Shown: positions 46,379 through 58,749 of the stretch, one piece after another
Numbering within the stretch: the stretch's first letter is position 1
Layout: every line of letters begins with the position of its first letter
From: Alligator mississippiensis
Taxonomy: Eukaryota > Chordata > Crocodylia > Alligatoridae
Direction: 5' to 3'
NCBI RefSeq assembly: GCF_030867095.1
Contig: NC_081831.1
Location: 71,190,716 to 71,254,715 of the forward strand
Length of the DNA: 64,000 nucleotides
Notes under the pieces: model-generated
Databases searched by the model: none
Seen by the model: the letters and a program-made list of their open reading frames with translations, nothing else
What the model was told of the DNA's origin: nothing
Made by a program: the position numbers and the translations under genes

Positions 46379-47954
46379 CTCACATGGATGCATGAGCCAC
46401 AGGACCATTGCAGATGTCAAAGCACTTTATAAAACCTCTAAATGGTATTTCTGTTTCACTTGTGGCCCAAGCCATAAATATTGAAGCAAGGTGCTCTAGT
46501 ATGTAACATATAGGCCTATCACTTCAGGCATTATAAGTCCACTCCTTGGCCTTAACATTAGGAAGTCACATGAACTCTACCCATCATTTTCCCCCCTTGG
46601 TCTAACAGGTATAAAAGTTGATGAATACAACACAAAAATGTTTTTGTTTTTTTTTTTTTTTACCAGATCCTGGTACCAGAGCCTGGAATGTCTTTCAATT
46701 CTGAAAATTAGTCCCAACCACTAAGGAGATTAACCAATATTTTCTACCAAGCTTGTTTCTAGCTCCACCCACATGGAAGAGAATGCCTAGTTGTAAAACT
46801 AAATTTATTTTTTAAATCTTTTACTGTTACTCTCAAACTGCTTATGTTTATAATGCAAAGCCATCATAAAGTCTGCAAGAAAGAATGTCTGGAATTCAAA
46901 AGCTTGTCTAACTTTAGCCCAACTACATAGTTAGCCCAATAAAAGAGATGACCCTATCAAATCCTTGCAAGAAATTAGACATTTTAAGATTAACAGACTC
47001 TTACAAGGTATTTAAATGCTTTAAATAACTCCTCTTTTTCTGTTGCTTTGACACCCAATTTTTTTAAAACAAATAAGGCTGCATGTGCTCCACATGGAAC
47101 AGCACAATAAGCATGCTGGGCTCCTCACTGCTGCTACTCAGTTACTTGCTGCCACTTACCAATATTTTAAAGGAAATAGCTGTTTTTGAAAGGCAGAATG
47201 AAGGAAAACAAGGTATGTACCTTATTCAGAGGTGTATTGTACATGAGAAAGAACAAAAAAAAAGAAAGCATCTGGCTTCTCAAGCTAGTTTTGCATCCCA
47301 TACTGAGCACCATACCACCACAGCTGAGCAGTACAGATCTCAAGAGCTTAAAGCCCCTCTGTTATGTCTACAAAGACCGCAGCACAACAGTGTAAACAGG
47401 TAACAAAAACTTGAGATTGAGGGAATGAAGACTCTGAATTTCCTGAGGCTAGCAATCCAATTCTTTGCTATAACTAGGCCTTGCCCCGCCCATACGCACT
47501 GCTCCTATTCCTCTAATGAGTGAAAATCCTGCCAGGCCTGCCTATTTTTGTTTCCTACTCCATTTTATCTAATGCTCTATAGCCATTTAGCTTAAATAGA
47601 TTCAGAACTGTGTTAAAAATCAAGTCAGTTTTCTGCTTAAATTCAACAAAAAAAATACCTCAGCATTTTGATACTGTAATTCAGAGTAAGTGAAACTTCA
47701 TCTGGTTCCTTTTGCAAAAAAACCCCCAACTTGGAAGTGTTTGAAAAAGCCCAGAAGGCAAATTAGCCATCCATGATGATCACATTTTCCCCTCTATGTA
47801 AAATGTATTCAAAATGACCTGCGAAATGGTAACTACTTGCTCTAGAATATTTGTATTATTTTGGGTTTGATCATGTTCTGCCACTGCTTGTGCTGTTATT
47901 TGTGTTTTCATCGCTAAGGATAGCACACGCTCACAGTTAGTCGGTCATAAGCAG
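46379..47954 (-). other. XIAP: XIAP intron 1, nothing recognised
   Basis: AT-rich intron sequence without supported features. Confidence 0.4.
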
Positions 47955-49260
47955 GGATCCAGGTTTCCCGTGAAAAAACGCGGATTTCCCCCTTTAAGGG
48001 AGAAAAACGTGTATTTTCCACTTTGAAGTGGGAAAACGCGGGTTTGCCCCTATTGCAAACAGCTCTCTACCGGCCGGCAGAGTTCCAGCTTTTAAGAAGT
48101 ACTTGCAGAAGAGTGGGAAACCATAAGCCCTGTCCAGGGGGGGAGGGGCAATGCCTGAGAACCTGGGTTAGCCAGGGCTGGCTCACACTCACTTTCCCTC
48201 TGCCACCTTTGGGGACTGGGCCCTGGTGGGTAAGGGGTGGGGCACTGGGGGCCCTCTCCAAAAGGGCTGGGGAAGACCCCTGTGGGTCAGGCGAGGGTTG
48301 TGCTGCCGGGGGGCCTGGGTCAGCAATCACCCTGTCCTGTGCCATGGGCCAAGGCCAGGGCAGGGGCAGGATGCCTCATCTCGCTGTGGCTCATCCCAGA
48401 TGGGCTCAGGCTGGGGGCACTGCCCAGCTGGGGCATAAGTGGCAGTAGCTCAGTGAAGGAGGGAGGGAGGAAGGAAGGGAGGGAGGGAGGGAGTGCGTGC
48501 TGTGCCCCTGCCCACCAGACCAGGCACCCTTGCGGCAGGGTTGGGGACCGCAGCTTTGGGTGCTACCCAGCCAGGGTGGTGGCCGGAGGCCAGGGTGTTG
48601 GAGGCGAGCAGTGCCCATCCACTGTGCCGGTGGCTGCTGCTCTGCTACTCAACGCACCATATCCCACTAGTGTACAGCTGCATGGCTCCTGGCAGCTCTG
48701 CTGGGGTTAGCACTAGAGGTGATGGCTGGGGGCGCACTGTGTAGCAGGGCACGGGGAGGGAAGGGAACGGGAGGGGAGGGGAGAAGAGTGGCTTGGCTAG
48801 GTGGCAGGCTGCCCTGCCTGGCCTGGTGCTTTGCCAGTCCTGAGGGGGCTTCTGGTCCTGGGAACCACTCAGGTGAGTTGTGATGGGCTTGGGGGAGGCA
48901 AGTGCGGGGAGGTGGCAACAGGGTGTGTAAGAGTGTGTGATGGGCCAGGGGATGTGTATAAGGGAGAAAGATGGGGAGGAGGGGATACTCCAGGTAGAAG
49001 TAGTCTCCAGAACCAGGCCTGGAGCCCCCCTGACCCACTAAAGCAGCCTGTGCAGGGGGAGGCTAGCTTGGAAGGGAAGGGAGCTTGTCCAGGCAGAGGC
49101 AGGCCCAGCCCAGCCTAGTCCCTGAGCCCCTGTCCGGGGTTTCCCAGGAAGGGCATGGGGATTGTTAAGACCTGGGCACAGATGTGGGTGCAGAACAGCA
49201 GGGGTGGGCACTGCTCAGAGCCACAGAGCAGCAGCCAGAGCAGCCGCAGCTGGATCCGTG
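47955..49260. repeat. GC-rich interspersed unit, borders uncertain
   Basis: It opens with CAGGGATCCAGGTTTCCCGT and two variants of an ACGCGGATTTCCCC/ACGCGGGTTTGCCCC motif, then about 1.1 kb of GC-rich sequence with a GGGA run (48454-48492). CAGCTGGATCCGTG near 49245 is a possible inverted partner of the start, but no target duplication was seen. Confidence 0.4.
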
Positions 49261-52200
49261 GCCTGGTGCAGAGAGGGAGCTTACATTTCTAGGGGAAAAA
49301 ATGAAGTGAGGCTGACTTCCTAATTACTTCCTGTTTCTGCACCATTCAATCATGGAGTGTTACATGCATAACCTCAAATTAAGAAGCGAGAAGTAGGACT
49401 TCGATACTGTCCACGTCAATACAAAATGTATGGAGGGACCGACCACAAAAGGGAAATGAGTATGTCACTAATGTGTATGAATAAGTGCATTTATATAACT
49501 GTGTATGAATACATATAAATAGAGCTCTTGTTATAATGCAAGAGAAAATTTTAAAATGAATATTCATTTCAAATTAAAAAGAAAATATTACAGCATATCA
49601 GTCAATTTTTAGGATTTGATGATTAATCCTGATTAGAATATTGTACCATAAGTACTAAGCTAAGGCTGCACCTGTTGCCTTTTCCATTTAAACTGCTACC
49701 TACATTTTGGTTAAAAAAAAGACATGTTCAAAACATGCAATGGGAAGACTGATTTTAAAAGCATATACCTTCGTATTATATGTATTAACAGGGTTACACG
49801 TACACATAACTAGCCTTAATTATGATTTCAACATCAAAATCCCAGTTAAGAAGTCTGGAGAGTTTTCAAATCCAAAATTAACTTAGAAGCTCGTAGGCTC
49901 CTGTGGCAGTCTATTTTAAGTTGCGCACACCCAGTATTACCATTTTCATTTCTAAAAAAGGGAATGCTCTCAAATTTAGATTTGTAGAATTTCACTTCAT
50001 CAGATGAGTTAAAGTGTTCAGCTCTTCCTTGCTGCGGATGCAGTGACCTGCAGGGTGCTGACCTGCAACCAACAACAAATCCTGTGACAAGCTCTGCGAA
50101 AGAGGAAGAAACACTGTATGTGTACACAGCTACTATGGCAACCTCCCACATGATACAAAATAATTCATTTATCACTGCTCTGCCCTACTGGTTGCTGTAA
50201 GACCATGTTTTGTGGCATGTAGCAGTCATCTCCCATTTAATGAGTCTAAGCAGTAGTAGCTGAGCATAAAAACCTGGCTGCTTTGGTGCTGAATTCTGGG
50301 TACCCATGTCTGAAAGTTTCCTGGGGACTGGACTGTTCATTTTAAGAAAAGTGTTACATGACATTGTTACCTGCAAATAGCAAGGGAATAGACTTCCCAA
50401 AGGAAGGTAAAACATAACCCCTATTTTCAATATAGTTAAGGAATCAGAGCTTCGGAAACAATTTACCATCAGCAGCTTTTATCAAATCACAGCTACAGGC
50501 TAAAAAACCTGAAAGAAAATATGTTCTATTCCTTCTCCCAAACTACCAACTGAGAAGCCCCTAATTATGAAAGTTTCCAAATTTGAAGATTAATACCCAG
50601 ATTTTAAAAGCTGACTAGTAATTCTCCATACTATATTGGAGAGTCTTTAAAGAGCTCTGTTTTTTCAGCACTCGTTAAGTACTCACATACGGCGGGGGAG
50701 TAATTAGGCTACTTTCAACCATCTCAAGTTAGACGCTCCAAAGTTCACATATCCAAAATCATTAACCACTTCTGAAAACTTTGGCCTAGAAGTCACAGTT
50801 TTGTTATAAGGTAATATAAATAAGTTTTCCTCCAAACAACTTCAAACTAATTAAGCCAAAGAAAAAAACGCAATTTAAGCACCTACCATGTCAATTCAAA
50901 TGCACAGTTTTACCTATCCACAGCAATCCCAAGCTCACGATCATAAGAGATGCACAGCAGATGAAACCAGTGAAATACTTTTTTTTAAAGTAACTACCTC
51001 TGTTTTGCTGGGTCCACGCTTGTTTTCCCTTTCACAGTTTCTCTAAGCATTACATTGGTCATTCTCTCACAAAATGGGACAGGAGCCCCAAACACTGCCA
51101 TCCCCCACCTGCTTCAGTGAACAAGGAAGGAGGCTTCAATAGCAACCCATGGATGCTAACATGATGCACTTGCACACCACACTGCAACGAAACAAAGCAC
51201 TTCTGCTATTCATAAAGGATAAGTGCTTTGTGCGCACCAAATGCTAATGTTCACAATGCCAGGTACCAGGAATCTAGGTACTCAGGCTCCTGGGTGCCAA
51301 GAGGCATGGCTGGTAGCTTTGATTTTGGAAATGAAACAGTCATTTCTGTGTTTTGCAGAATATCAGAGTAGATGACCATAATGCTGCCTTCTGACGTTAA
51401 AACTCGAAGAAAAAATAGGTGAACCAGTAAAGGAGGACTGGTAAGGGAAAGGTCGAAGAAGTATTGATAGAAATAAGGAAGCATGTAGAAGATACAAAGG
51501 GAAGAGTTAAAAGAAAGGCTAAAATTGGGACCTTGTTTTTTTGTTTGTTTTTTTTAAACCAGAAGTAAGGAGAGGCAGTGGACTCTCAAAGTGACAGATG
51601 AGAGTGCAGGAGACAGAAAAATGAAACTGGTGGGTGCAGTAGTCAGAGGAAGGGAGAAAAAAAAAAAAGAGATGAGATAGTCAAACAGAGAAGTGATGCG
51701 GTATTTGAAAAGGCAAAATACATTGAAAGAGAATATCAACTAGGTACATTAGTTACCACTCAGTTCGGAAGCATGTTAAGTTATTGCAATTTTATATCCC
51801 CTTGCAGCCATAAATTATTTTTACCTCTCCCCATCTATTAGTTTTATTTTTTCATGTCACTATTTTAATTTCAAGCTCAAAGAAATATTTAGATTTCACT
51901 GCGATTCATCTACATTTTAAGCTGTACTCAAAAAATATACAAATCTGAATCTGGACCTAGGTGAATTTAAGGAAGTACAAATTTATGAAAAACTGCCAGT
52001 GTTTTCCTTTAAAAGCAACATGTTGACCTAAATTAAAAGGTATTTAGCCAGATCAGTGCCCTGAAGTACATGGCTATGTGCAAATTTATGCAACTGCCCC
52101 TGAATATTTTATATAATTTCATATTTAATTTCATTCCTAGCATTTCTTTTCCTTGAAATACATTTTCTTTTTGAGATACTGATCCTATCTTAGACCCTTG

Positions 52201-52687
52201 AGGAAAAGGTATAAGCTCTTTCAGACAATGCAAGAAGAGAAAGAATCTGTTATGTATTTTTTACTTTACATTAAGACTCACACCAAGGAAATAAGATTAT
52301 CTAAAGGTATACAAGAAGAGAGTACTAATGCATTTCATTTTTTTCCTGACAAGATACATTTAACAAAATAGAAAATGAAAAATATATATATATTCCCTCC
52401 CTCCTCCAGCAATGACCAAAATTATAGGTTAATTTGAAAGAAAATTTGCTATTAGTACTATAATTGAAAGCAGGCTTGGTGTATAATAAATCAGGATAGC
52501 TGAAGCCTCTTGAGATGCCAGACCAACAGACATAGGGTATACTGATAAAATAACTCATTTCCTTAACAAGCACTGATTTCAATGAGAACTCACTTACAAC
52601 TTTTACCGGCTGTGCAGCAGGTGGCTAACTTACTCAGCAAAAAGTAAAGTAGAAATGGTGCTTCACAGAAGAGGATTTAGAGCAGGG
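49261..52687 (-). other. XIAP: XIAP intron 1, nothing recognised
   Basis: Long AT-rich repeat-poor stretch. Open frames (for example 50175-49846) are not supported by splice sites or family resemblance. Confidence 0.4.
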
Positions 52688-52695
52688 GTAGGCAA

Positions 52696-53653
52696 CAGGG
52701 CTGTGCGAAACACCACCATCTCGTTTCGACTTCCGTTTTGAAGGCACAGTGTTTTGTTTTGTCATTTCATTTTGAAGCACTGTCTCATTTCGTTTTGTCA
52801 AAATGGTTTCAATATTTTGCCCATAGGCTATAATGGGAATCATGAAAATGCCTAAAGTGTTGTCTTTCTTGCCTGATTTAGATGCAAATTGCAGGGATGC
52901 TAGCCCCTTCTGAGGGCATGAAGCCTGCCAAGTTTCAAAGAGATGGGTGCAGAGGTTTCTCGGAAACTGCACCTCAAAGTTTTGAAAGCAAAATTTGCCA
53001 GCTGTGGGGCTGTGCTGGACTCCTCCTGGGGGTGCAGGCCCCTGGATCTGTGCTGGATGATAGGAGGCTGCTGCTGCCACCTGGGACCAGCGCTGGGAGC
53101 AGTCCATGCCCAGCGGCAGGCTCCATAGAGCTCAGCCTGGTGGCAGGAGGTGGAGTGCAGCCCCAGCTCTGCCCACTTTCTGCCGCTGGGCTGAGCTCTG
53201 AATGGCTCCGCAGCCCCATGGAGCTCAGCCTGGTGGTGGGAGGCAGAGTGCAGCCCCAGCTCTGCCTGCCTCCTGCCCCGGGCTGAGCTCCATGGGGCCA
53301 TGGAACTGCTTGGAGCGCAGCCCGGCAGCGGGAGGTGGACAGAGCTGGCACTGCACTCCGATCAGCTCCGTGGGCCCCACAGGGTCTAGCCCGTGGCAGG
53401 AGGTGGGGAGAGCCAGGGCTGCGCTCCGCGCTGGGCTGAGCTACATGGGGCTGCAGAGCCGCTTGGAGTGCAGCCCTGGCTCTCCCCTGCCTCTCACCAC
53501 CGGGCTGGTTCAACACACTTCGAAATGTTTCAAGTGCCCTCATTTCATTTCAAAGCTGTTTTGATGCTTTGTTTCATTTTGATTTTGCTGTTTCGAGCTT
53601 GAAATGTGTCGAAACAGCTTCGGAACAAAACAGTGAAATTTTGCACAAGCCTA
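52696..53653. mobile_element. 958-bp non-autonomous hAT-like element
   Basis: The ends are CAGGGCTGTGC and (complement of right) TAGGCTTGTGC, with flanks GTAGGCAA and GCAGGCAA agreeing at 7 of 8. Outer parts are rich in TTTCGTTTTG-like motifs. The centre (about 53090-53500) is a diverged GC-rich tandem array with a period near 94 bp. No transposase is visible. Confidence 0.75.
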
Positions 53654-53661
53654 GCAGGCAA

Positions 53662-56439
53662 CTATTTTGGCTGGAGGGCTGCTTAATGAGTTTTAGTGAG
53701 CTGTTGAGGGCCACAAGGGTAACCCTGCCACATGACAGGTGCCCTGCGCCGTGGTCACCGTCTTGGGACCAAAAATCCTGCACCTTGGTATGAGTTTTAA
53801 TGTAAAGTAAAAAAAAAAATCATGTGGCAAATGTCTTTCCTAGCCCCAAAGGCATTCTTGACCACATCACTACGCTGCTAGGATGTAGGTCGCCAACAGT
53901 CTTTACACTGCAGTGTTTTGTTAAGCTGTCTCTAAATTGAGGGAAATGACATGACATCAGCTCACAAATTCTCTCTCACAACCCTAAAGACTTAGAAACT
54001 TGCAGGTATTTAAAAAACAAGTAAAAAACAAAAAAAAAAACCCACTCCTCACTAGAAGCAGCAGCATATTGCTTCAAACCAGCTCTGTAGCACCTATATA
54101 GGTCAGGCACTTCAGTGGGGCATTTTTTGCTAACAGATTCAATCAGCTATTAGATAAAAGCACCAAAAAAGCCCCACTAAACCACCCAATTTTTACAGAC
54201 CTCAGGCAAGCCAGGTCCACCTCCTCTGGGTTTACACAGGGCTTGGCACAGGAATGCACCAAGTTTAAAGTAAAGCACTAGGTTTTTCCCCCCACAATGT
54301 CTGCAAGCAGCCCTGATTTCTTTTAAGTGATGTTAAATTCTACAGAAATTAATGGATGACCAGAATTCTCTAAGGAATGTTTCTTCTACCCTATCAGTAA
54401 ATCAAATGAAGGATTTTTCCAGCCATGATTTCAAAGAGGAAAAGTCATTGTCCACTTTTTTTAGGGGGGGGTAGAAAGTGAAGTAAGGGGAAGAACCAGA
54501 AGGCAGTTCAGATGATTCAGTTTTCCTTTTACCTTCCTACCAGTGCATCTCAGAGGCAACGCTTCTGAGAGATAAAGGTAACATTTTTAGAGGAAAAAAA
54601 AAAAAAATCTCTGTTTTATTTCTTCCTCAGCTGACCTAAACTCTCATCCATTCTTGTTTACTCATCCCATTACTTTGTCCTACTCTCATCCACCACGGAT
54701 GTGCTATCAATAAATAGAAAAACAGCACTTTTAGCATCTAATGTTACCAGAATTACCCATGAACTCTACTGAAAGAGCTTTCCAAGCCACCCAACAGGAA
54801 AAAATTGCACGCTGGTAAAGAGCCCTTTTAAATAACGCCCATTTTTATGCTTTCTGACATCAATGAGATACCACATTAGCCTCACAGTACTTGCGATGGA
54901 CCTGGTTTTGGAGCGCACTAATGACCGTTCTTTCTGCCACAGAGAAAATTTCTCCCACCTTTGCTTACGGAAGCCAAGGAAAGATGTGCAGAACTTCCTG
55001 AACCAGTTCTGGCCTGCGGCTCTTTTCATCAGCTTGGCTCCCATGCCATGTATATAGCTTCTAGCACGTGAACGGTTGCACGATCCTTGCACAACACCAA
55101 ACAAGGTTACATCCACAAGCATAGGTAGGTAAGGAAGAAAGCAGGACACTTAAAAAATGCAAAATGAGCTTAGTTTAGCAAGCTCATACAAACAAGACAG
55201 GCCAAGACAAGCACGAGCACCCAGCAAACAAGGAAGAGAAACAGAGAAAGCTAACCAGGTCCCATCACTTTAGAGAAAACCCCAAAAGACAGTTTTGTAT
55301 CGACATCAATCATGATAGGCTTAAGGAAGCAGGAAGGCATCTCTCTGATGTGGTTGATCTTCATAACACGTTTGGTTTTTCTCACAATAGGTGAACTTGG
55401 CCAAATTTGGACCCCCGCAGGAGCACCGCTTCCTGCATGAAGTCAACAGCCCTGTTGTGTTCAAGGCATTACAATAAATATTGTGACCTGCTGAAGCACC
55501 ACGGCTGGGATTAGACATCCGCTCTGCGCCACAGGGTCTGCATCTTGTATGACGGCGGCGAGGTAGAAGCAGCCCCTTGTGCAAGATGTCTCACATGTCA
55601 GACTCCCCCTCCCCCCAATAAAAACAAAACAGACAAGAAAAATAAAGACCCACCAAAAGGACAGCTAACACATCTGAACACGCCTGCCTTTTTAGGGAAC
55701 GAACATCAGCACTTCTAGTAAAAATGATGTTTAGCAGTTCTAGGATGCTGTATATCACCGAAATCATACCCACGATGAAATGTGAATGTCCTTTAAAGAC
55801 CGAGTTGCATGCAAACAGTTGAAAACTACCTTGCAATGCATCCACCACAAAGCATCAGCACGACAGACCACCACTGAATAAAAAATAAATAAATAAACAA
55901 CATAAAAATCACATTATTAAATACGTAGGGAGGAAGATCAGAGAAGAGACCGATCCAGCGCACAACCGCACGAGCAACAGGACCTTGCAAAGGAGTTTCT
56001 CAGCGCTGGCAAACCAACAGGAGATGGTTTCTAATTAACGATGGGCGAAGAAGGGGAACGGCGAGAGAGGAACGGGAATCTGCGTGACGGCGTGCGTGCG
56101 TCTGCGCACTTCAGAGGATGCGCAAAGATCATTTTAGGGCACCAAGAGTTCTCGATTTTTGCCTTTCTTTGGGTCTCAAACCAACGCGGCTACCACGTAC
56201 ATCCCCGAACCGGAGTGCGAGTCTCAAATGAAAGCAGTATCGTCTCTCTCGCATCAGGCCTTCGAGATCACAGGAGACCCGAACAAATGTGGAAAGTGAT
56301 TTCTTTGCGCAGGAGGCGGCAGGGCACGCTGGAAACATTTGCGGGGTGGGAAAGAAAGAAAGAAAACCTTATTTTGGACGAGGAAATCCCTAATTCAGCT
56401 CTTCTCGAGTAATCCTCACCGGGAAGAGACTGGCGGCGT
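53662..56439 (-). other. XIAP: XIAP intron 1, start region
   Basis: No repeat family recognised. Minus-strand frames at 55149-54766 (127 codons) and 55584-55321 (87 codons, cysteine-rich) stand out slightly but have no recognisable domain, start context or splice sites. Confidence 0.35.
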
Positions 56440-56916
56440 GGCCGGGAGAGGCGAGGGCGACCCGAGGGGCCGTCTTCGATGGGGACAAGGGGCGGTGGCG
56501 ATGAAAGTTGGAGGAGCTTTCCCACGCGAGACACGCTTCTGCGAAAGTCTCGTCTTTGACAGGGCCGCGGGGGCCCGGCCCACACCAGTGCCGTGCCCCC
56601 GGGGAGCCGGCAAACCAGCCCCGGCCTCTCGCAGCCCGGCCCCGGCGGAGCCCGCAGCACCGGCCCCGGGCGGGGGAGGCCGGGCTGCCGCCCCGGAAGG
56701 GCCCCGCACCCGCACCCGCACCCCACCCCCAGCGCGGGGGACCCGGCACCCGCCGGCGGCACGACACGGCTGGAGAGGCCGCCCGCGACCCGCGACCCTC
56801 CCCCCGGAGCAGCCGGCCGGGCCGGGCCGGGGCCGCTCCCCTCACGCTGCCCCGCCGCACTTACCGCCCGCAGCACCAGCACCAGCACCAGCACCGGCTC
56901 CGGCGCGGCCGCCGAG

Positions 56917-56927
56917 AAGATGGCGGC
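56917..56927 (+). promoter_or_regulatory. YY1-like motif
   Basis: AAGATGGCGGC is a full YY1 core, on the strand opposite to XIAP, inside the presumed exon 1. Confidence 0.5.
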
Positions 56928-56962
56928 GCCCAGCCCCTCCGCCCTCCTCGTAGGCGAGCGCG

Positions 56963-56978
56963 CAGCGCCCCCTGCCGG
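56963..56978 (-). promoter_or_regulatory. Strong CTCF-like motif
   Basis: The minus strand reads CCGGCAGGGGGCGCTG, a close match to the CTCF core including the CAGGGGGCGCT run. It lies at or just upstream of the presumed XIAP TSS. Confidence 0.6.
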
Positions 56979-57000
56979 CCCCGCGCCTCTCCTTACACAC

Positions 57001-57056
57001 GGGTGTGCGCGTGCGTGCGCGTGTGTATGGATTTGTGCGTGTGTGTGCGCGTATAT
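57001..57056. repeat. Alternating TG/CG tract
   Basis: Strict purine-pyrimidine alternation over 57003-57029 and 57035-57056, mixing GTGT and GCGC steps. Such runs favour Z-DNA under supercoiling. It begins where the CpG island ends. Confidence 0.8.
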
Positions 57057-57099
57057 CTGTCTATGGATACGCATGTGTGTGATGTGTGTAGGTGTAATA

Positions 57100-57337
57100 G
57101 ATACATACCTATATACACACACATACCACATCCATATGCACATATACACACACACAAACATGTCACTATCTATTTATAGATCTATCTATACCTAGACCAC
57201 TATATAGATAGATCTATCTATACACGTATACCTATATATCTATACCTATGTAAGTATAGGATAGATAGCTTTATATCTCTATATCTATCTATCTATAGAT
57301 AGATAGATATAGAGATATAAAGAGATACTGTAACCAT

Positions 57338-57369
<32 letters not shown>

Positions 57370-57480
57370 AGATATATATACACATAAAGCTATCGATCTA
57401 TCTATATGGTTACAGTAACTATATAGTTCTTTAACTCAGGACACAGAGAAACCTCCATATACAGTTACTATATAGTGACA
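57100..57480. repeat. GATA/TATC microsatellite block with palindromes
   Basis: Mixed (CA)n then GATA and TATC runs that face each other, producing large inverted repeats: a perfect palindrome at 57269-57322 and a second hairpin with arms at 57326-57353 and 57390-57417. Confidence 0.85.
57269..57322. repeat. Perfect 54-bp palindrome
   Basis: Every base of 57269-57295 pairs with 57322-57296 and there is no spacer. The arms read CTTTATATCTCTATATC and onward into TATC repeats. The pairing stops at 57268/57323. Confidence 0.95.
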
Positions 57481-57518
57481 TATGTTTGTGTGTAAATGTG
57501 CGTGTACAGGTACCTGTA

Positions 57519-57982
57519 CAGGTTTTCCTCACTTTTATGCGGGTTCTGTATATGCAAACTCACTCTCATGCGATGACCTTTTTTATACCAAAAATGTGTT
57601 ACATGCAAGGTAAATTCACTCTTATATCAGCAATCAGTGCAGTGGAAGCCCGCAGTCAGCTGCTTTTTGCGTTGTGGGAGTGGCGGATGCCAAAATATAG
57701 TCTCTTGTGTTGCTCTGTGCTTCTCGCTCGTTGCCCGCAACACGTGTTTCTGCAGCTGCCATCCCCATTATGATAGTGCCCTGTGCTTGTGTGTACTATC
57801 TGCTGTTGGTGAGTACCAAAATTGTCTTGCAAAAGTGGTAGAAATGGGTCTGGAGGTCAGTACACTCAAGGTCTTGGAACGTACCCTATTTGTTACATTG
57901 TAAAGTGGGATCCCTTTATGCGAATTTGAGTTTTGTGCCATTTTCCAGGAACACATGTACAGCATAAAGCAAGGGAAACCTG
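57519..57982. mobile_element. Tigger-like DNA transposon fragment or MITE
   Basis: The ends are CAGGTTTTCCTCACTTTTAT and (complement of right) CAGGTTTCCCTTGCTTTATG, each preceded by TA (57517-57518, 57983-57984). Length 464 bp. TA duplications and the CAGGTTTYCC end fit a Tc1/mariner Tigger family. Confidence 0.75.
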
Positions 57983-57984
57983 TA

Positions 57985-58744
57985 TATGGATATGCATGTA
58001 TATATTACTTGGTATATATGTTCCCATTAGATACACACACACTTTTTTTTTTTTTAATCTATATATAGCTATAGCTATCCATCTATGGGGGTGTAGATAT
58101 ACGAGTACCTGTATGTGTATACATACACAGTTACATATAATGTGGGAGTTCTGGTTGTGCTAGGCTATATGTATGCTAACTGTTGTAAGTTGTACTGCTT
58201 TTTGGCACCATAAGAGAAAAGGGGCCTCATGACTGCTGGATGACCATGGCAGGCTCATGCTTGCAGTGCCACCACTGGCATGCCCTGCCCACCTGAGCAC
58301 TGCCCCAAGGCCTATTTTCCTGCCACAACTTAATGTTGTTTGAGATTAGTTGCAGGTGCTGCTCAGTGCTTTCCTCTGGCCCCTGGTGGCTCAGCCAGTA
58401 GGTCTTCTGTTGGGCTCCACCACCCCGACACCTCACCCCTTTCCACTCAGGTGGTCCACTCTGGTCTTGGCGATGTCTGGGATGGGTCGCTGGCATTGCC
58501 CATTCTCCTGGCACAGCTGCCTACACGGTCCCCTGTGGGAGCGTGGTGAGGCCTTCTTGGCCGACAAACGCACAACTTAATAATGAAACTAAAAGTGCAC
58601 ACATGGTGCAGGCAGGCAGGGCATTGTTGGTGCCTGCACCTAACACTCCAGTGCTCTGTGTTCAGCAAGGCAGACTTCACTTGGCCTCCTCTGGCTTTCC
58701 CTTTGTGGGTGTTCCCCAGGCAAGCTGGGATCCTAGGCCTGCTG
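57985..58744. other. Upstream region, nothing recognised
   Basis: No supported gene. An AT-rich start gives way to GC-richer sequence near the probable LTR. Confidence 0.35.
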
Positions 58745-58749
58745 ACACC

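Larger units (their letters stand above)
56865..56985 (-). other. XIAP: Probable XIAP non-coding exon 1
   Basis: The minus strand reads GCTGCGGGCG then GTAAGTG, a strong donor, after a run of GGTGCT repeats. There is no initiator ATG in a useful frame, and the next acceptor in register is the one at 33791 just before the XIAP ATG. The 5' end is a guess. An extra non-coding exon in between cannot be excluded. Confidence 0.55.
56440..57000 (-). promoter_or_regulatory. XIAP: XIAP CpG-island promoter
   Basis: Sharp rise in G+C and CpG over about 560 bp. On the minus strand it ends in a consensus splice donor (56864-56859), so it covers the presumed TSS, non-coding exon 1 and the first part of intron 1. 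It contains a strong CTCF-like site and a YY1-like site. The upstream edge stops abruptly at the TG/GATA block starting at 57001. Confidence 0.7.

Noticed and set aside
52634-53564. Several 120-190 codon frames
   Set aside because: They are generated by the GC-rich tandem interior of the hAT-like element 52696-53653.
56268-57195. Open frames of 200-297 codons over the right CpG island
   Set aside because: Same composition effect, running into TG/GATA repeats; no family resemblance.
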